This document shows positions 61,301-64,000 of a stretch of 64,000 nucleotides of DNA, one piece after another (the stretch's first letter is position 1; the number at the start of each line of letters is the position of its first letter). Source of the stretch: DAINPP01 sp963667315 (GTDB lineage Bacteria; Thermotogota; Thermotogae; MWEM01). Below the pieces are notes generated by a model that was not told the origin of the DNA, did no database searches, and saw only the letters and a program-made list of their open reading frames with translations. The stretch covers positions 124,001 through 188,000 of the forward strand of contig OY763325.1 of NCBI GenBank assembly GCA_963667315.1. The letters run 5' to 3'. The translations under genes were made by a program, and so were the position numbers.

Positions 61301-62170
61301 ATGAATAATAACGATTTATATAATTGGAATCATCTGAGGTATGAAGAGATGTTTCATGGTGGAGAAACTGGTATTTTTATCAAGATTAAAGAACTGATCT
61401 ATTCCAAACAGTCAGAATTTCAGAGAATAGACATCTTTGATTCTTACAATGTTGGAAGAGTATTTGCCCTTGACGGGATTACTCAAACCATGGAAAAATA
61501 CGAGTTTATGTACCATGAGATGCTGGTGCATGTGGCGATGTTTGCGCATCCCAATCCTAAGAGAGTTCTCATCATCGGGGGTGGTGACGGCGGTACATTG
61601 AGAGAAACCCTCAAACATCAATCAATAGAACAGGTTGATATGTGCGAGATTGATGAGGAAGTTGTTCTCGCTGCAAAAGAATATCTTCCCAAGCTATCGT
61701 ATGCGATGGAGGATTCAAAGGCCAATCTTATGTTCAGCGATGGAGCGGCATACGTTGCAGAATTTGATAATCATTTTGATGTTATTATTATTGATTCGAC
61801 CGATCCGACTGCCGGAGAAGGTGGTAATCTGTTTACAGAAACATTTTATGAGAATTGTAAAAACGCCCTGACCGAAGATGGAATTCTCGTTGCCCATACG
61901 GAGAACCCGGTTTATGATACGGCCTGGCTTGAAATGGCTCATTCAAGAATTAAAAGTGTTTTTGAAACCACAAAGCTGTATACAGGATTTTCACCTCAGT
62001 ATCCATCAGGTTTCTGGACGTATACGATAGGAAGTAAAACCGGAAGTCCTGAGAACAGAGTGAGAGAAGATAAAAAACTTGAAGCTGAACTCGAGTATTA
62101 TACACCTGAAATTCACAGGGCAAGTTTTGTTTTACCGGTATTTCTCAAAAGAATCGTTGATTCTTTATAA
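61301..62170 (+). CDS. speE: Polyamine aminopropyltransferase (spermidine synthase)
   Basis: The 289-residue enzyme has GRVFALDGITQTMEKYEFMYHEMLVH, the SAM-type nucleotide loop RVLIIGGGDGGTLRE near residue 88, and VIIIDSTDPTAGEGGNLFTETFY with the catalytic Asp and the gatekeeping Asp. It transfers an aminopropyl group from decarboxylated SAM to putrescine or a related amine. It directly follows speD. No ornithine or arginine decarboxylase lies in the window. The gatekeeping residues could also allow agmatine as acceptor. Confidence 0.95.
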   Translation: MNNNDLYNWNHLRYEEMFHGGETGIFIKIKELIYSKQSEFQRIDIFDSYNVGRVFALDGITQTMEKYEFMYHEMLVHVAMFAHPNPKRVLIIGGGDGGTLRETLKHQSIEQVDMCEIDEEVVLAAKEYLPKLSYAMEDSKANLMFSDGAAYVAEFDNHFDVIIIDSTDPTAGEGGNLFTETFYENCKNALTEDGILVAHTENPVYDTAWLEMAHSRIKSVFETTKLYTGFSPQYPSGFWTYTIGSKTGSPENRVREDKKLEAELEYYTPEIHRASFVLPVFLKRIVDSL

Positions 62171-62185
62171 AATTGGATGGTGTTT

Positions 62186-62617
62186 ATGAAAAGACTCTTT
62201 TTAACCGTTCTCGTTTTTTTATGTTTCATAACGTCAGTGTTTTCAATTTGGACATGGAAACAGGAGGGGAATGAATTTCTCCTGATCAGCCCGACGGGTG
62301 ATGTTGAGCTTGGCTTTAAGGTAAAACGTGCATTTATGCCGATTGAATTCAATTGGAATAACAGCAGTTATCTTTATTTTATAGATGCTAATAATTATCT
62401 CAGGGCTTATAAGCTCAGACAATCAGGTTCAGCAATCTTAAATTCCCTTATTTCCATCGAACTCGATGAAGAATGGGGACACTTTGTAAGGATCAATCAA
62501 AAGAACGTAAAAGCTGAGAATGAAATAGGATTGCGTTTTGCGGATGAAAAAACGAGAATATTTTCAATCAACCCTGAGACGAATCAATTTGAGATTATCA
62601 GAGAATCGTATTATTGA
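62186..62617 (+). CDS. Small exported protein of unknown function
   Basis: The 143-residue protein has an N-terminal signal peptide (KRLFLTVLVFLCFITSVFS) and a beta-rich remainder without a recognised domain (FLLISPTGDVELGFKVKR, YLYFIDANNYLRAYKL). It starts 15 bp after speE and is probably cotranscribed. GGATGG five bases before the ATG at 62186 decides the start over ATG 62177. A function in the envelope is the most that can be said. Confidence 0.7.
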   Translation: MKRLFLTVLVFLCFITSVFSIWTWKQEGNEFLLISPTGDVELGFKVKRAFMPIEFNWNNSSYLYFIDANNYLRAYKLRQSGSAILNSLISIELDEEWGHFVRINQKNVKAENEIGLRFADEKTRIFSINPETNQFEIIRESYY

Positions 62618-62640
62618 TGATTGTCTATACAGGGTTTACA

Positions 62641-62670
62641 AAAAAAGTCAGGCTTGTGCCTGACTTTTTT
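62641..62670. terminator. Bidirectional terminator
   Basis: AAAAAAGTCAGGC and GCCTGACTTTTTT pair around TTGT. It serves the polyamine operon and the convergent glutaminase gene, whose stop is 8 bp away. Confidence 0.9.
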
Positions 62671-62677
62671 ATTCTTT

Positions 62678-63715
62678 TCATTCAGGTTGTTTGAACAGAC
62701 TTAATGCAAGTTTATTGCTGATGTATTCAATTGCCTTCATCGCTTTCACACTATTTCCGGCATCATTAAGTCTTGGCGAAAACGCGGCGATTGCCATTTT
62801 TCCGGGGACTATAGAGACAATGCCACCCCCCACCCCTGTTTTGGAAGGTAATCCGACGGCGTATGCCCAAAAGCCGGATTCATTATAAAAACCACACATC
62901 ATCATGATTGCAAAAATTTTTGGTATATATTCTGAATTGAGAACTGCTTCTCCGGATATGGGGTTTATCCCATTATTTGCCAGAGTCGCTCCCATTATTC
63001 CGAGTTGTTTAGTTGTGATTCCAATGGAACATTGTCTGGTATAGACATCTGTGACTTCGAGAGGGTCTGCGTATAGTCTTCCGTAACTATCCAGAAGAAA
63101 AGCGATTGCCTTATTATGAGCATTTGTCTTTGTTTCCGATAAGTAGACTGAATCGAGAACGCTTAAATCTGATGCAGCCATTTTCTCGTAAAAATGAATG
63201 ATTTTGTTAAAACGCTCTTCAGCAGTATTTGCAGGCAAAAGACTTACCGCCGCGATGGCTCCTGCATTCACGAGTGGGTTGACAGATCTCTCGGGGATCG
63301 TTTCTATTGCAATGATTGAATTGAAAGGTTGACCGGTAGGTTCAACCCCTATTTTATTCAGCAGGATATCCGGTTCTTTTGTTTCCTGTAAAACCAGTGC
63401 TGCGGTGAAAGGTTTTGATACCGATTCGATGGCAAAGGAATAATCCGTATCACCTGCCTGGATAATATATCCATCAACCGTTACGATGACGATACCGAAT
63501 AAATCAGAAGGCACTTTGGATAGTTCCGGGATATAATCGGCATTTTGTCCTTCATTTGTGTCTTGAAAGATTGAATAAGCCTGATTCAATGTGTCCTGAA
63601 GCGTAGAGATATCTAAGTTGGAACCTGATATTTCAGAAGTAGTAGAAAACAGGGATGAATTGAAGCAGAATACTATAGACGTGATCAATATTAAAATTTT
63701 AAGATTATTTTTCAT
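62678..63715 (-). CDS. glsA: Glutaminase A with signal peptide
   Basis: The 345-residue protein has a signal-like N-terminus (LKILILITSIVFCFNSSLFST) ahead of a complete glutaminase domain. ADYIPELSKVPSDLFGIVIV, FAIESVSKPF (catalytic Ser-x-x-Lys), VNPLVNAGAIA, SETKTNAHNKAIAFLL and YAVGLPSKTGVGGGIVSIVPGKMAIAAFSPRL are all present. It deaminates glutamine to glutamate and ammonia. Most family members are cytosolic, so export to a periplasm is unusual and would release ammonia outside the membrane. GAGGGTG sets the ATG at 63715; the in-frame GTG at 63724 overlaps that site. Confidence 0.92.
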   Translation of the reverse strand: MKNNLKILILITSIVFCFNSSLFSTTSEISGSNLDISTLQDTLNQAYSIFQDTNEGQNADYIPELSKVPSDLFGIVIVTVDGYIIQAGDTDYSFAIESVSKPFTAALVLQETKEPDILLNKIGVEPTGQPFNSIIAIETIPERSVNPLVNAGAIAAVSLLPANTAEERFNKIIHFYEKMAASDLSVLDSVYLSETKTNAHNKAIAFLLDSYGRLYADPLEVTDVYTRQCSIGITTKQLGIMGATLANNGINPISGEAVLNSEYIPKIFAIMMMCGFYNESGFWAYAVGLPSKTGVGGGIVSIVPGKMAIAAFSPRLNDAGNSVKAMKAIEYISNKLALSLFKQPE

Positions 63716-63732
63716 GATGAACACCCTCTTAT

Positions 63733-63759
63733 AAAAAAATCCCCGCCTGAAAGGCGGGG
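63733..63759 (-). terminator. Terminator of the pyruvate:ferredoxin oxidoreductase gene
   Basis: CCCCGCCT and AGGCGGGG form an 8-bp stem around GAA. On the minus strand it is followed by a run of seven T residues. Confidence 0.88.
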
Positions 63760-63779
63760 ATTCGTCTTAACTATTTAAA

Positions 63780-64000
63780 TTATTCCATTTCTGCAAGCTT
63801 CTTGTACTTGTTATATCTGAAGAGCATATCTTCTTCAGCCTTTTTATCAAGCATTTCGGCTCTTTCGGGGAATAACTGTTTGAGTGATGAGTATCTGATT
63901 TCGCCATCAAGGAATTCCTGGAATTTTCCATCGAGTTCCTTCGGTCCATCAAGCTGGAATGGATTCTTTCCTGCGTCTGCCAGTCTTGGATCGAATCTGT
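63780..64000 (-). CDS. nifJ: Pyruvate:ferredoxin (flavodoxin) oxidoreductase, C-terminal fragment
   Basis: The frame enters from beyond the window and ends at a TAA (63782-63780), giving 73 codons. It contains RFDPRLADAGKNPFQLDGP and IRYSSLKQLFPERAEML, then ends in RYNKYKKLAEME, which is the C-terminal pattern of the single-chain NifJ/PFOR enzymes. These oxidise pyruvate to acetyl-CoA and CO2 and reduce ferredoxin or flavodoxin, central to anaerobic fermentation. The rest of the enzyme, with its TPP and Fe-S domains, lies outside the window. A strong terminator follows. Confidence 0.88.
   Translation of the reverse strand, partial: RFDPRLADAGKNPFQLDGPKELDGKFQEFLDGEIRYSSLKQLFPERAEMLDKKAEEDMLFRYNKYKKLAEME

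Noticed and set aside
1..64000. tRNA or rRNA genes
   Set aside because: GGTTCGAA-like strings occur only inside protein genes and no cloverleaf context was found.

Overview
The window looks like chromosome of an anaerobic, fermentative bacterium, most probably a member of the Thermotogota. The clues are an exported metal-binding protein with a non-lipid signal peptide (a periplasm-like compartment), an XRE/cupin regulator-speD-speE operon whose SpeD reads very close to the Thermotoga enzyme as I remember it, a type I-B CRISPR system with Cst1/Cst2-type effector proteins, frequent TTG start codons behind strong Shine-Dalgarno sites, and A+T-rich intergenic DNA with clear sigma-70 boxes. The lineage is inference. 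No rRNA, tRNA, insertion sequence or prophage was seen.

Layout. 1-5 kb: c-di-GMP signalling (two HD-GYP proteins, one PAS/GAF/GGDEF). 5-14.5 kb: murQ with a BadF-type sugar kinase, an etfB-etfA-glcD electron-transfer dehydrogenase unit, then a HAD phosphatase with hydantoinase/oxoprolinase subunits. 14.5-22 kb: orphan receiver, DtxR/MntR-type regulator, sugar epimerase, rarA, uvrC, a PatB/MalY-type aminotransferase and ferritin. 22-36 kb: chemoreceptor, two lipoproteins, nucleotidyltransferase, deoD, PfkB kinase, glutamine synthetase, DUF234-type ATPase behind a 48-bp perfect palindrome, psuG, HIT protein and a HicB/HicA-like pair. 36.4-49.4 kb: the complete type I-B locus cas6-cas8-cas7-cas5-cas3-cas4-cas1-cas2 and an array of 63 repeats. 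49.4-56.9 kb: a TetR-flavodoxin operon, PAS-GGDEF, two FMN-reductase-like proteins and a Mn/Zn/Fe ABC importer whose two permeases both carry a C-terminal winged-helix-like tail. 57-64 kb: a large repetitive lipoprotein, the polyamine operon, an exported glutaminase and the C-terminus of pyruvate:ferredoxin oxidoreductase.

The most striking element lies between the HicBA-like pair and cas6. On the minus strand (36484-36569) sit a degenerate full-length CRISPR repeat, a 34-nt spacer-like segment and a second repeat copy with 22 exact bases. The unit has its own TTGATA-17-TATTAT promoter and a terminator shared with the hicBA-like genes. The first 13 nt of the spacer-like segment match exactly a site at 36640-36652, preceded by CCA and lying directly upstream of the TTGACA-17-TATACT promoter of the cas operon. 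This is the architecture of a cas-regulating crRNA mimic (CreR type): Cascade loaded with this RNA would sit on the cas promoter and repress its own synthesis. The cas8 gene also carries a strong internal ribosome-binding site and ATG that should yield the small subunit Cas11b.

How the genes work together: sensory proteins set c-di-GMP; wall-sugar recycling and 2-hydroxyacid oxidation feed fermentation together with pyruvate:ferredoxin oxidoreductase; nucleoside salvage (deoD, psuG, possibly the PfkB kinase), glutamine and polyamine metabolism fill the middle and end; metal homeostasis is served by the DtxR-type regulator, ferritin and the ABC importer.
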